This document shows positions 1-14,873 of a stretch of DNA of 64,000 bases, piece after piece (the stretch's first letter is position 1; each line of letters begins with the position of its first letter). The translations under genes were made by a program, and so were the position numbers. The DNA lies in the NCBI GenBank assembly GCA_963691705.1, contig OY829539.1:58936327-59000326 (forward strand), read 5' to 3'. The DNA comes from Viola odorata. Its lineage: Eukaryota; Streptophyta; Magnoliopsida; Malpighiales; Violaceae. The notes under the pieces were generated by a model that was not told where the DNA came from, searched no databases, and was given only the letters and a program-made list of their open reading frames with translations.

Positions 1-2039
1 TCTGTTGAATCTGGAACATTTTTGTGTTACATATGTAGTTGGACCTACGTGCATCATATGTTCATATTATAAGGATAGTAATCACAAACATCATTTGATG
101 GCTAAGAGATCCTCAAACACATTTCTATACTTTCTTGTGCCCTGTATATTTTGTTTTTTGGGTTATATTTTTATCTTTTCTGATTAAATTTTTTAACTAT
201 GAAGATATCGATAATCTTTTATAGAAGTACTATGAGGTGATTCACTTTCCAATTTCTTGTAGTGACGATGGCTCTGATCTTTGATATAAAATACTAAAAT
301 CTCTTCTAATTTGATGGATTGTGATAAAAAAAAGTAATATACATCATTACCTACACTCTTTGAAAAATGTCAACTTAAGATTCAAATATTAAATGTGGTA
401 AATTACCATTTCTCAATTGTTTCCAAGTTAATTTGATGGTGGAAATTAATGGCTATTTTTTCTTCTAAAGAAAAAGAAAAAGAAAATCATAAGCTTATTA
501 ATGTAGTGTTTATCCATGTTTTTTTCAAAAATAATCTGAAAATTTTATTAAAGCAGATCTACAAGGGATTAACTGCATGACAATCAAGAGTAGGGCCAAT
601 CTTATCCGTGGCAAACTCTAGAGGCCACAAGGCTACCTCTAGCTACAAAAAATTAAAGCCATGGACCACAAACCAGTCCTGAATATAATCCAGCTCAAAG
701 AAACAAATACCCAACCCATAGACCGGTTCATAATAACTCAAACCAATATGGACCACCGGTTGGTCCAACTAGCCCAAGACTTTAACAATAAAAGAGCCCA
801 CATGTTTAGGGAATATTTCCATGTAATGAAAATTTTGCAAAGTTTTCTTACATTGAGAATTGGTTTAATTCATCATCATATGGGTTGTATGTGCTGTTAG
901 GCTGATTACCTTGGCTAATCGCTTGCATACTATGGTGCATGAACTGGTTTTATCTGTATAACCTGTTATTTACGAGTTTAGTTTGACTTGCAGCATCAAT
1001 GGTTCATTTTGACCTTCCTTTCTTCCACCAGATCTTTATTTCCTTTTTGGGTGATGAAAAAAACTGATTTCCATTTTCCTTTCTTATTAAGACTAATCTT
1101 CCTGCTATTTCTGTATATTGTTAAATTTAGTGTAAGTTGCTTATATTGTTTTGTTAGTGTTTACCGTTATCATTGTTAGGAGGAATCTGTACTGCAGAGC
1201 ATACGTGAATTTTGATATTCCTTTGTCCTTTGCTGATAGATGTGGGGCATTACTTAACGCTGGTATATGGTGTGCATGTATTTTCAGAAAAGAAAAGAAA
1301 AGAAAAATGGTGTGTACTGCTCAAACTAAGGTCCAAAAATGTCCTGGGAGATATTTCTATGCTTGAACATTTTAACTCTTCCATCTCTTGCATAAATGAC
1401 TTGCCGACTCACTCTTGGTTACTAGTCCAAAAGTTTTATCATTGCACTGGAGATGACTTGTAGGGTTCATGTGTTTGCTGTGCACTCTGACTATCCATGA
1501 AAATTATATGGCTTTTTTTGAGTGGGATATTATGCAACTGAAAAGTATTGTACTATATCCAGTATGGAAAACTTCTCACAAACAACTTTGTTAGGAGATG
1601 ATCAGATAAACATCGCACTTTTCCATGAAGATTAGTATTACAGTGTTATATGATCATTATTCTGTTATGAGGAGCTTCAAGATTATAGGGATGAAGTAAA
1701 ATGGTTGTGTCATGCCAAACATAAGACTTAATGTTGGCAGAATTTGTAAGCATTATGAATATTTGTCTTTCATGGAAAGAAAAACAATAGGTCTAGATTA
1801 TAAGAAAAGAGTCAACTGAGCCTGTCTCTTGATCAAATAAGTTTGCATCAGATTCACACGTGCTTCATAATACTAATACCTGAGGATAGTAATTTTGATA
1901 GATGAGGTTTTCATATCTTAGCTATAGTGAGAGCAATTTTAGTAGTTGTCGTGAAAAGTCGTAACTGTCAAATCAAACGTAATTCTATTATTCTTGGAAC
2001 AAATTCTGATGGCCAACTGACAATTAAATCTGTATCCAG
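1..2039. other. AT-rich noncoding stretch, probably intron of the phosphatase gene
   Basis: No open frame here resembles a known protein. The next exon to the right starts at an internal codon of a phosphatase, so this stretch is probably a long intron or introns of that gene. I searched for the expected preceding exon, which encodes the N-terminal half of PFA-DSP proteins, and did not find it, so the gene probably starts left of the window. The short open frames near 660-900 and 990-1460 look like chance frames. Confidence 0.5.
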
Positions 2040-2566
<527 letters not shown>

Positions 2567-3800
2567 CAATTAGCGGGACTAAATGAACATTTGCTCGTCT
2601 TTTCTTTGTTAGTGCAAGAGAATCCTAGGTCCTGCATTGCGAATAAAATAGGGAAAGGTGATGAGTTGTTCCTTGATCCATTTCTGCGGCAAAAGGAATA
2701 ATTCGTGTCTCTCTTCTTGAGGGTAGTTTGAAGCCCCTATATATTTGCATACGCATGCGACAACTAGTGGTGTAGATCAATCCTGATTTCTTCTCTCGGT
2801 AATCACAATTAGCTTCTTTCAAGGTTTTAGATGACTTGCACATGAATCAAGGATTCTCCACTTCTTCTTAGCTGCTTCTGCGATTGGTTTTTGAGGAAAT
2901 GCGCAGGCTCTGTACTCATGAGTCATCGTCATTACTCATTAGCTTAGTCATTTCTCCCTTCTTTTTGTTCAAGAAAGGAAATCAATTTGCGTGCAGAAGA
3001 AGTAATGTGTGTTATGGATCAATAAAAGAATCATTGAATATTTAGTAGCTCTGAACAATACACGTAAAAATACTAGTAAATTAAACATGTTGATTGATTG
3101 GCTCACTTGCTATATGTCTATGGTTGGTTGGTATCTTTTGCACTTTTCGAACATGAAACCTACATAAACGCCAGCATAGTTAACTTTATTTCTCAAATTT
3201 AAACTTAAAACCTCAGTTTTTTTCCCCTTTCAATTCGACAACAACCTAGGTGCCTCTTGATACTGGTAACTAGAATTCACAAACAATCGATAGTGGACCT
3301 TTTCTCTTTTTGGGAGAAAAGATAGTGGACCAAAACCCAATTATTTTCGTTAGTGTTGCAACCGGCTAGGGGCCCACGGGGATGGGTGCGAGAAGGCCCA
3401 ACACTGTCCAGCACTTTTAGGATGGATGGAGTGGGCTGCGAAATTCCTATGTTTTTTCTACAAAGTTTACTTTTTTTTTTTAATTTCTTTTAAAATGGTA
3501 TACTTTAATAAAAATATTTTTTAATACTCATAGTCATATACAAAAATTCTAGATATATTATATATATTCCGAAAATATTACGATCTAGATAAAATAATAC
3601 GTGTATTTGAAGATGTTGCAAAACAAAACTCCATATGAAGCTTGGTACGATTGCAAACCATGAATACACCATCTCAAAATCTTTGGGTGTATCTGGTTTA
3701 TCAAGTGTCCGAATCCAGACAACGAAGCTCATAAAGGATTTTTCGTGGGCTATGCTTCTTCTTCCAAAGGCTACCCGGATTTTCTATTTAAAAACATTAA
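2567..3800. other. 3' flank of the phosphatase gene, intergenic
   Basis: The stretch contains the presumed 3' UTR of the phosphatase gene and then AT-rich DNA. Open frames on both strands are short and resemble nothing recognisable. No repeat or RNA gene was seen. Confidence 0.5.
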
Positions 3801-3992
3801 AAAATAATTTTAAGCAGCGAAGTGAAGTTTGATGAAGCAGACTTTTGGGATTCGAAAAATCAGGAAAATGCTTTTTTCTCATCTCTTTCCAAAGGAACAC
3901 CTCAACTTCCAGAAGATGAGGAAGATTGCAAACTTGCTAGTACTCCTATCTCTAATGGTGTGAAGCTTAGGAAGGATGAGGATTCTGAATAA
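3801..3992 (+). pseudogene. ORF fragment resembling a 3' exon of an unidentified gene
   Basis: An open frame of about 60 codons ends in TAA at 3990-3992. Its composition is protein-like: acidic and hydrophilic, with FDEADFWDSK near the start and GVKLRKDEDSE at the end. I do not recognise the family. No start codon or convincing upstream exon is visible, and the sequence on its left is AT-rich. It could be a terminal exon whose partners are elsewhere, or a duplicated gene fragment left by a transposon. It ends 84 bp before the cysteine-rich peptide ORF, which is in a different frame. Confidence 0.35.
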
Positions 3993-4076
3993 AACATGCT
4001 GAAATTTTAACCAAAACTCTTCCCAAAAATCAGTTTCAACAGAAACTACATAAAATTAATAATAGTATGGTAGAAG

Positions 4077-4328
4077 ATGAAGATGGTGTTTGTTATTTGT
4101 CTTGTGTTTGTGGCTGCCGGCTCCATGACCAAAACCGTTTCTTCTTGCAGTAGAGTAGGTTGCATGTATGGTGGATGCGCAGGTGGGTGTTATTGCTTAA
4201 TGGCTTCCTATGGTACTGGCGTTACTGGCGTATGCTTAGAAGATAGTGTTTCTCTAGATGGCCTCAACATTAATCAACGAATGCGTGTTTTCGAGAGATT
4301 TTTAACAAAGTTATGGAGAGGAATGTAG
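4077..4328 (+). CDS. Small secreted cysteine-rich peptide, knottin-like
   Basis: The ORF has 83 codons. Residues 1-22 form a hydrophobic signal peptide (MKMVFVICLVFVAAGS, then a polar end before SSCS). The mature part has six cysteines at residues 24, 29, 34, 38, 40 and 53, with spacing 4-4-3-1-12. The single residue between the fourth and fifth cysteines is typical of cystine-knot peptides such as cyclotides and albumin-1b, although these loop lengths match neither family exactly. The region between is glycine-rich (GGCAGGC). A tail of about 30 residues follows, as in precursors cut after the knot. The ATG used is the first in frame; Met3 is an alternative. A defensive role would be inferred only from the fold. 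No close family can be named from sequence alone. Confidence 0.6.
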   Translation: MKMVFVICLVFVAAGSMTKTVSSCSRVGCMYGGCAGGCYCLMASYGTGVTGVCLEDSVSLDGLNINQRMRVFERFLTKLWRGM

Positions 4329-5603
4329 TCCATATTTTGCTTCTCGTAATATAGTTCGTTAGCTTATCAGTTTATCATAATCTACCTCATAAAAAAAAAA
4401 TGCACTAACTAACTGCGTTACAGTTTTATGTGCCACTAAAATTATTTTTTTATAACTAAAAATTAAAAAAAGAACTATATTTTTTTATTTCAGAAAAAAA
4501 GAGATTAGTTGATTGGTCGAAAAACCTTTGTCTTTGCGGATTACTTAAATTAGGTATTCCACCACGAAGTTGATTGGTTAATTAAATGGCCTAATTCCTA
4601 AACCTAAAGACACTGATGTTGTGGAGTTCTATCAATCCTCATCTTGTTTGGACAGACAATTGTCCATTATTCGCTAACTTCAATAATTATGGGTTTTTTG
4701 TTAATTAATTAGATGATTGGATATAAAGGCCAGAATTTGTTGTTAGTGACAGTTACTTTCACAAGGAAAGGACAATGGATTGTCCCATGAAATGGGTACA
4801 GCAATTTAGAGTTGCATGTGCTGCCCCTTTGCTAAGACGCAGAGCACAACATTAATTTGCTACCCAATTGTTTAACCAAATATTCCCTTAATTAAATTAT
4901 CAAAAATAATTATATTATATCATTTCATAATTAATCACACCCTTTTACTATATTTTAGGTCAATTAAGTACTAATCTTTTTTTAATTTGTGTGTACCAAA
5001 ATTAGTACTTTTTAAGACTTATGTTGACTAGCATGTTACATTACCTAACATTATAGTTTTATGCTCAATTATTTCACAATACATGTTTACTCTTAATGTA
5101 CATGATTATGTACTTTTAATTATAATTATTTTTCCCACTAATCACCAAACTAGCGGGTAGTTTAATTTCAATTATTTCGAACGAGATTAATTCTATATTC
5201 GAAAGAAAGCGCTCATTTTTCTAGTTCTTTTCTTCTTAAGTGCATTAATTTTGAAGAAGTTGCCGTCAAGTTCCCTTATGGGGAAGAGCATGGGCATGCG
5301 ACTCATCTACAGTCATAAGATTAATCGGAAAGAAGAATACTGAGAGGCAAAACGAAAAAGGTAATAATAGCATAATTAAGAGACAGAAGGTAATTAATTA
5401 GTATAAAATTAAGATTTTATTTATAATAAGGTAATGACATTACTTGGCTTCTTTTCTACACAAAACAAAGAATTAACACCCAGTTTAGCAAACAGATAGC
5501 TACACAAAAGCCAGCCATATGCTTAAAACTCTAAAAACCCCAAGCTTTAATGCTAGTGTATGACTAATCCAAAGATTAAGATAGAATTAGCATGCTTAAT
5601 TAA
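4329..5603. other. AT-rich intergenic region and ACC oxidase 3' flank
   Basis: AT-rich sequence without recognisable coding potential. The part next to 5604 holds the probable 3' UTR of the ACC oxidase gene on the minus strand. No repeat structure stood out. Confidence 0.5.
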
Positions 5604-7288
<1,685 letters not shown>

Positions 7289-7328
7289 TTAATGGTTACT
7301 GAGTGAAGAGATGGAGGGTGGGGTGTGG

Positions 7329-7336
7329 TATTTATA
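7329..7336 (-). promoter_or_regulatory. TATA box of the ACC oxidase gene
   Basis: The minus strand reads CTATAAATACC here, about 130 bp upstream of the ATG, and is followed by a CT-rich leader. Position and sequence fit a plant TATA box. Confidence 0.65.
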
Positions 7337-8154
7337 GAGGGCCAAAAGGGGGAGAGGGAGAGGGAGAGGTGAAATGGGCAGTACAAGTGTTTTTTCCTTT
7401 ATATTTTTTCCATTTTTTTGGCACAAAAATTATACTTAAGAAAGACAAATTATGTTTAGAAGTGTCGTGACCTTTGGAAAATGAGATATTATTAATTAGT
7501 TAAATAAGTAATCCTTAAGATGATCTTTTGAAAGAGACACAATGTTTAAAAGAGTCGTGATCTTCGAAAAAATAATACTCATTTCAAATTTTATTAAATG
7601 TCGGTTAAAATAGTTTTGGTCATTTAGTTGTTATATTTTAATTTTCAAAATCATTTTTTTTGCAACAATGATAAAATTAACCCCAAATAATTTTAAATTA
7701 AGGAGAGGGTAGTTGATAATCAATAAGGACAATTTAGTCAGTAATTATACAATAATTGTAATCTAGTCATTGTTTTAGTTATTGTGAAAAAAGGAGTATT
7801 ATTTTTAAAAAATGTGTGTTGCAGAGTCTATCTTTGATGTATGAATAGGCACCTCACATTGCTTCATTTATGTTATGTGCTCCAAAACAAATATGAAAAA
7901 TGATATGATTTTGCAGAGCGGTATAAATAGGCTTCTCACATTGAATCAATTGTCTAAATTTAACCGTGAATGTGAATTTAAATGAAAATTATTTTTGAGA
8001 TTTTAAAAATAAGAAATATTTTTCAGAAATTATTTTAAGATTGAGACAATTTTGACCCACGTGGTTATTCATGAAAAATATAAAGTTTTGGTAAAGAATT
8101 TTGAATAAAAGCAGGGGAAATTAGGATGCTAATGGACCTACTAATAATAAGATG

Positions 8155-8330
8155 ACGTAACCGACATTGATTGCGGTCAAGTAGTAAAGGTTTGCCCACT
8201 TTTAACTAATATCTCGAGTTCGAATCTTGAGATGACCCTTAAAGACCTGACGAAATTAGTCCAAAAGATAATCTAAGAACATTGCAATTTGTGTGTATTC
8301 AAACACAGTTTTTTATAAGTGTATTAGCAA
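8155..8330 (+). mobile_element. Possible tRNA-derived SINE remnant
   Basis: A box-A-like stretch (GGTCAAGTAGTAAAG) is followed about 35 bp later by a box-B-like stretch (CGAGTTCGAATCTTGAG), the internal polymerase III promoter layout of tRNA-derived SINEs. The sequence does not fold into a proper tRNA. The 3' end is unclear. Confidence 0.4.
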
Positions 8331-10032
8331 ACATAAACATGTAAACATATTTTTAAGCAATATAAATATAAATTGTAGGGTAACTTTAAAGTGATAATAT
8401 ATGTCGGCATTATTTGGCGTAGAAAAGTTAGGTTATTTTTTATGTATAAAGAAATTGAAATGGTCAACCAAACTGTTAAATAATTACAATCCCTAATTTA
8501 TTTACTTCTAGTTCTAACTGTAGGTAGACTGTGTCAGTTGAATCAGTGTAAAATACTCTTTTACGAAACCTATCATCCATTGTTTAAGGATAAAACCATT
8601 CGCTTTGCTCATTGGACCTAGCTCCGCTAATCGTGGACTCCGAGTCCGACTTGGGCCCACTACGCTGCCTCATTCCTTTCGCGCAACCTTCTCAGGTTAA
8701 CCAACTCCGTAGAATTTCGATACTTTTCCATATAAAAAATCGACTTGTACTTTCATTTTCCTCGTGTCACTATTAGTTTTTTGACCAAATTTGTTCCTCT
8801 TATTTTTATTATTGAAGGAACCTGCCTAGGTCTTTCCTGATTTCATTTTTTCCCGGTCTTTTCAGGTGTTAGGTTCGGAGAATAATTTATTTTTAATTTT
8901 AAAATTTAAATTAAGAGTTGATACAACTAAATTTAGTAATGGTCAGGTGTATGTACGTGTGTACTAGTCACACAAAGGGGAAATATTATACTGTACACTT
9001 TTTTATTTGGTCAAACCACAATTCATTGCCAAAAAATTATTTGTGAAAGCAATAATATTTTATTCTTTCAAAATAATATTTAGTGGTTTTTAAAAAAAAT
9101 TTCCCAATCGAACCTGTGATTAATTTAGTTTTGTTAAAAAAATCCAATAAAACCCTTACATTTATGACATTTCATATTTTGTTGCAGTTAAACTGTACAT
9201 AATTACTCTTTCTAAAATTCACCGTGAATTATTAAGCAAGCAATTGCCTTCTTCCGTAATGATTAATTTAATCTCCATAATCGTAAAAAAATTCAAACAA
9301 ACTCCTATATGTAGAATCTTATATTTTGTGCTTTTAAATTTGAATGATGGGTCAAACTTCGTATTTAAAAACTACCTGATTGAATCTATTAATTTTTTTT
9401 ATTCGAATATTTTTCGTCTATAAAATAATTACTTAATGATCAATTTCAATCCTCAACCCAATCCCGCTCTCAATTTTCTAGTCATTATATACAAAATATA
9501 CTTACTTAATTAACATTTATATGAGAATAAATAAATAAATTTTGAAAAAAAATGATAAAGAGCATTGAGTGTAGTACTGAAACTGTAATCAAACGGTACC
9601 TTTAATTTTATTAGAAAATATTTCTAGTTGACTGTAGACGGTGGAGGCTGCTGCACTCAACCTTAGAACCGTTGACAAGATCACAACAGAAGCAAATCCG
9701 ATTAAAAAATAACTGTGCAGCAAATCTCGAGGCTGCTCAGTTGGTACAACTAATAATTTCTTTCGTTATTCTATCATTGGCTGATTTGCATGTTCTTAAT
9801 GCCTCATTTCTAAATTACTGTACAAGCTTGCGACTTTATGTAATTAAAACTAAATAATCTTATTAGTCTAACTCTAACTAACCATTTCTGAAAAGGAAAG
9901 GAGGGTCGGTCCATTACCATTACACACAAGAGCACCGTAGGAGGAAGATGAAAATACAAATTGACCATTGAAGTTTGTAGTTGGACGAATTGGCCACTAA
10001 CTTCTTTAAAAATTATCCATAAAACCTACACA

Positions 10033-10241
10033 TTGCAATAAATTATAAAAATTGGAGGAAAAATATAACAAATATAGTAGAGCCCACACTACCAAAAAAT
10101 GATGAAATTAATGTGAAAAATAAAATATAGAAAATGGATTTTTTTTTAAAATTAACTAAACCAATTATTTTCATTATTATAGCCACTTGCCTTATCATAT
10201 TTGTTACATTTTCCTCCAATTTTTTTGAAATTTTGCAATTT
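10033..10241. mobile_element. Hairpin-forming MITE-like element
   Basis: Two arms of about 40 bp at the ends are imperfect inverted copies of each other, sharing a core AAATTGGAGGAAAA and an outer TTGCAA. The whole forms an AT-rich hairpin of about 209 bp. No coding capacity. The superfamily is undetermined. Confidence 0.5.
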
Positions 10242-11916
10242 TTTAACTATTAAAAAATTATAATTATAATCTTTAGAATATTATAAGGTTGAAATTGTAA
10301 TTGTAAAAGTGTCGGAGCTAAAGTGAAAGTTTAAAAACTATAAAGATTTTTTAGGTAGGCGTGTAGCTAAAACAGTTGATTAACCGCTGACAGTTGATTA
10401 AAGGACAATTTCCGTTATTTTTCTTTTTTATAAGCTCCAATGTTGGATACTTTGAATTTATTCATAAAGTAGGAATAAATTAGTAGTATGTGATGTGCCC
10501 ACATGATGAGAATTATTACACTAATAATAATTATAAAAAAAAGTCATAATGTTGTTGTTAGTTAATATATATATATTAATTAATCATTAGATTTATTTAA
10601 GAACATCACAACTCAAATAACGAGAATTTCGTCACTGTAGAATTTTCTTATTGACAAAACCAATAAATGAATTTAAACAGAAGAATTGTGTTTAAATAAA
10701 ATAAACTATACAATAAATTTATAATTTAGTAATATTTCCTATAAAATATAGATGTTTAAATTTCAAGCTAGAGTGCTTTAATTTACATTTATGATAAAAT
10801 AATAATGTTAGAAATAATAATTTTTCAATAGTAACATTTCTTTTAAATGTTTATATTATTAATCATTATTATAATATCAGAAATTGAACTTATAATCTAC
10901 TTCATAAAGAACACATATACTAACCAGTTATATTATAACTTCATATGCTACTTATAATTTTTTATAATCAATGTGACATTAGATGATTGGAGTTTATCCT
11001 TTATTTTTAGTTTATATATATTTTTTCAAATAAATATAATAATAATAATATTTATATATTTAAGTAAAAATTAGTAAAATTATTTGTACCTCTAACACCA
11101 TTTTAAAATAAATAAATAAATTAAGGTAAGGAGAAGTTTGGGTAATTGAAAAATACTAATAAATGAAAATAAGTCAAAAAATCATTCATAGGAGGTAGGT
11201 GTAAATTTAGGCACATAAGGTGGGTGGAAGTGGAAACCCAATAAAAGCCAGATAGTCTTTGGTCTGCCTTGTGGGGAACTACAAGGAAACAATGGACTGT
11301 GATTGCCCTTTATAAAATCAAAAGAAAATAAAAATAAAGTTGAGGTTGAACAAGAGAAGAAGCAAGAATTAACCCAAAAGGACAAGAAAAACATGAGTGT
11401 GACTCACTTCCAGGCTGCCATGGCTTAATTTAAAGAAAGAAATGCTCCTACACCACTCATTCCTCCCATCAAAATTTATACATTTTCCTCTCTTTTTCCT
11501 CCCAATTATCTTCTTTGTTTTTTAAGTGTATGAATTAAAATCTCCCATGTTCGATAGATAAGAAAAATACAATTTAAGTATAAAAATAATACTAATAAGA
11601 GTCATGAAATTTAGAATGAAATAGAACATTTTTTTTATAAATATACTAATATTTAGGACAAAAATTGATAGTGTCATATTATTAAGAGATCGGTGAACTT
11701 TTATACATTGCTCTAAAAAATATTAGCGGAGCTAATGGTTCGACAGGATAAGTATTGGCACTTGGTGTGGTATAGGGTTAATCTTCAGGTTGAACTCGGA
11801 GACAATAGACCTAAGTGCTGAATTGGAAGTCGGTGGGCCCCGACAGTAGGCTATATGTGTAGTTTGAGGGGGAAATTCTTGGGTTATATGGTACTTTGTT
11901 TGAATGAAAGATTTTT

Positions 11917-12032
11917 TTAGGTGTATGAATTAAAATCATTTAGACATAAAAATAAATACAAGTTAAATATAAGAATTTAGGTGTATGAATTAAAATCATT
12001 CGGACATAAAAATAAATACAAGTTAAATATAG
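11917..12032 (+). repeat. 60-bp tandem duplication
   Basis: Two adjacent copies of a 60-bp AT-rich unit start at 11917 and 11977 and differ at few positions. A more diverged relative of the unit lies at about 11524-11583, suggesting an older duplication of the surrounding DNA. Confidence 0.75.
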
Positions 12033-14712
12033 GAGCAACCAAATTCTTAATGAAATGAGGTTTACGGAAAACCGTTTACGGAAAACCTGGCCAAAGCGGG
12101 TGATATTATTTTATGTAAAGAGATCAAAAGATTTAATTCTTTTAAAAGATTAGATTTTATTCGAATATCGTGGAATTTAAAAAAAACTGAAGTATATTTA
12201 TATATGATTTTTTTTCCAACAAGGAACCTATTTTATTTTCCTTATGTAAAATTATCTTTGATTAAAAGAAAATCAATCATGTAGTTTTCCGTTTCTGGTA
12301 ACCAACGAAATGCTGATATTGTGAAAGATTAAAGTGAGGAACTGACTTAATTGTACGTCAAATGTCACAGGAGAGGTAGTAGCTAACATAACTGTAGGTG
12401 CTAGTGGAGGGCAGGTGATCCTAGCAAGCTGGAGTGCAAGAACTGGTTTTACCAAAAATGGAAATTCCAAAGAGAGTAGAACACTACTACTCAGGCTCCT
12501 ACGAGAATTCAATTACATCGGCAATTGCGGGCTACACCAAAAAAGTTTTCTTCTTCTTTAAAACTAATTAGAGGAACTAGCCAATTGTCAAAAAAATCAT
12601 TAATCTCCTGTTAGTTTTAGATTGAAGTTTTTAAATTCTTTTATTCATCAAAAAAATTCATTACATTATAAGATTATTTAACTTTTATTTCTTTTAATGT
12701 AATGGTGAAGCAAATCCAATTAGCATTTAGCCATATTAATACCGTACAACCTAATTAAGGTTAAAAGTGACTTCCAATTATTTTCTTAATTCTTATATAT
12801 ATAAAAGTTTGGAGTCATCAGCCAAAAAGAATAAACGAAAACAACGCATCCTTGATCTCTGTCCCTTTCCTTATTTATTATTTTGGCTTACAGCAAACAA
12901 TGCAATATTCATAATGCTCATAAATGACCGTGTATGCGCATAGATGCATGCACGAGTTAGCATTCTAAAAGCAAATATGCCTACACACCTCATTTCAATT
13001 GGGCCCTGAAATAGTGGATAGACCTCGAGTGATGTTTTCTTTAGGATCTATGTGGATTGCAGAAGGGTTTCGTCGTGACTCTAAAAGTTTATTTATTCTA
13101 TCTTCTCTATTTATTTAAGATAAAAAAATTAATTCCGTTCGAATATGGTTGAGTTTTAATAGTAACGCAATTGGAAATTATAGAATTCTCAATCTAGAGA
13201 ATAAAGACGAAGTTTGTATTTGATAATAATAAAATCATAAACCCTAAACCAATAACAAGAGAGATTTAAATACTCTCAAATCCAAAAATAACAAGAAAAA
13301 ACTTGAAAATAATTTATGAAAAAACCTAAAAGTTTGTTTTCTAAACTTCCGTAGCCGAATTTGGACAATTTGGGCCTCAAAATCATGAATTTGTTCCTTT
13401 TCCAACAAGTTTCTTGCATACCATATTTCAAACTCATCCAATGGTCAGATCAAGAGTTATTCTCTTTTTACGGTTGAACCTAGTTAAATCCCTTTCTATT
13501 TCTTCTTCGCGGACCGATTTAAAAACTCCTTTCTTATCTATTCCGCATCAAAATGAATGAATTTTCTAATTAGCTTTATTTACTCATTAATCCTTCATGT
13601 TCAAATTCAACACATATAGACCTCATTTAGGCGTGAACAAGTCATGATTTGCCAACATTTTTCTTCATTCTGTGAATTTTGTAATTAAAATTGTTAGATT
13701 TTAATTAAATAAATAGGCAGCCAACGGAAATTTCCAATGCCGTGCGGCGCTACATATTTTTGAGACTACACACGTACGTTCAATAGTAGTGGTCGGAATT
13801 TTTGTTTCAAGCCTAATGTTTGTTTTTTCCCTCTCAAAGTCGACTTAGGCGATGGTAATGTGGTAAGTGGGGTAGGGGCAGAATGGTCACTGTCACCTGG
13901 AAATGCGCTAGAGTGTCTCCAGCGTAAAAATTTCGATGATCAAATTAGTATAATGTGCAATAAGGCTACTAGGTAGGATAACGAACGATGGAGATTGATT
14001 AAATGGTGGCGAAGTAAAGCCAAAGAGTGTAATAATTGCTCTGGGTCAGGTGTTTGGTGTGTGTGTTAAATGTGTCCCATGTGAAAAAAATGAGGAGAGG
14101 TATTTATAGTTCTTGGTTTGGTCGGTTGATAGTCAAGTGGTATCTGATTAATGTGACTGACAAATAATGCCAAACGACTGTGCAACATCTTTTTTGTAGC
14201 TCGAGGTACAACCATCACGTACATTTAATACTGATAAGAGTATATCAAAAAAATAGTTGCGACTCTATCGTAATCCGTTATTTTGCCCGATATATATGAA
14301 CTATAATGATAAGATGAAGATTATCTGATGTTACCTGATTGCCGGTAACTATTTCACAAGTATTTGATCGTCAAACCGCCTTCTACCACGAACCGATGAT
14401 GGACTGCTAGTGGGGATGAAAGAATTCCAAAAATACTCGTACAATGTTCATTTAAATAATGAGTCGATATTAATTATAATTAATATTTTATAAAAGAAAA
14501 AAACACAGTCGTTTTCGTAAAAAAATAAAATTACATGCTCCGCAAGCTAATTAATAGATAAAATATGATTAATTAATTTGGATATCCTGTGGCGGGCTCA
14601 ATGTACGTGGTATGCTTTTCTTTTTATTTTAGGAACCAACCAAAGTATTTAAAATGCAAATCAATTGTAAAGATAGATAATGAATTCGTATAATTTATAA
14701 ACTTATTGGTTG

Positions 14713-14873
14713 TGACGTTTGTGACAAAATGTATCAGTATAGATTTATATCTAAATTTGAATCTAACATCGTTAATAATTTTATTTAATTAATTTAATAA
14801 TAAACACTGATACTATCTAGTTTTGATAGATATAGATAGTGAAGGAAGTTTACTTTCGGTGTCACAAACGTCA
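14713..14873. mobile_element. Short MITE with 14-bp perfect terminal inverted repeats
   Basis: TGACGTTTGTGACA at 14713-14726 is repeated exactly in inverse at 14860-14873. The 161-bp interior is AT-rich, has partial internal inverse symmetry and no ORF. The size and structure fit a nonautonomous DNA transposon. Target-site duplication was not clear. Confidence 0.55.

Noticed and set aside
661..900. Open frame on the plus strand beginning MDHKPVLN
   Set aside because: No recognisable family and no codon pattern of a gene; lies in the presumed intron of the phosphatase gene.
8170..8250. Possible tRNA gene
   Set aside because: Box A and box B resemble tRNA promoters but the stems do not pair; listed as a SINE remnant instead.
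11160..11400. Possible microRNA precursor, or small ORF on the minus strand
   Set aside because: No match to a microRNA I know and no clean hairpin; the ORF is CT-rich chance frame.
13850..14450. Possible LTR remnant with TATTTATAG
   Set aside because: No TG...CA ends, no primer site and no partner could be defined.
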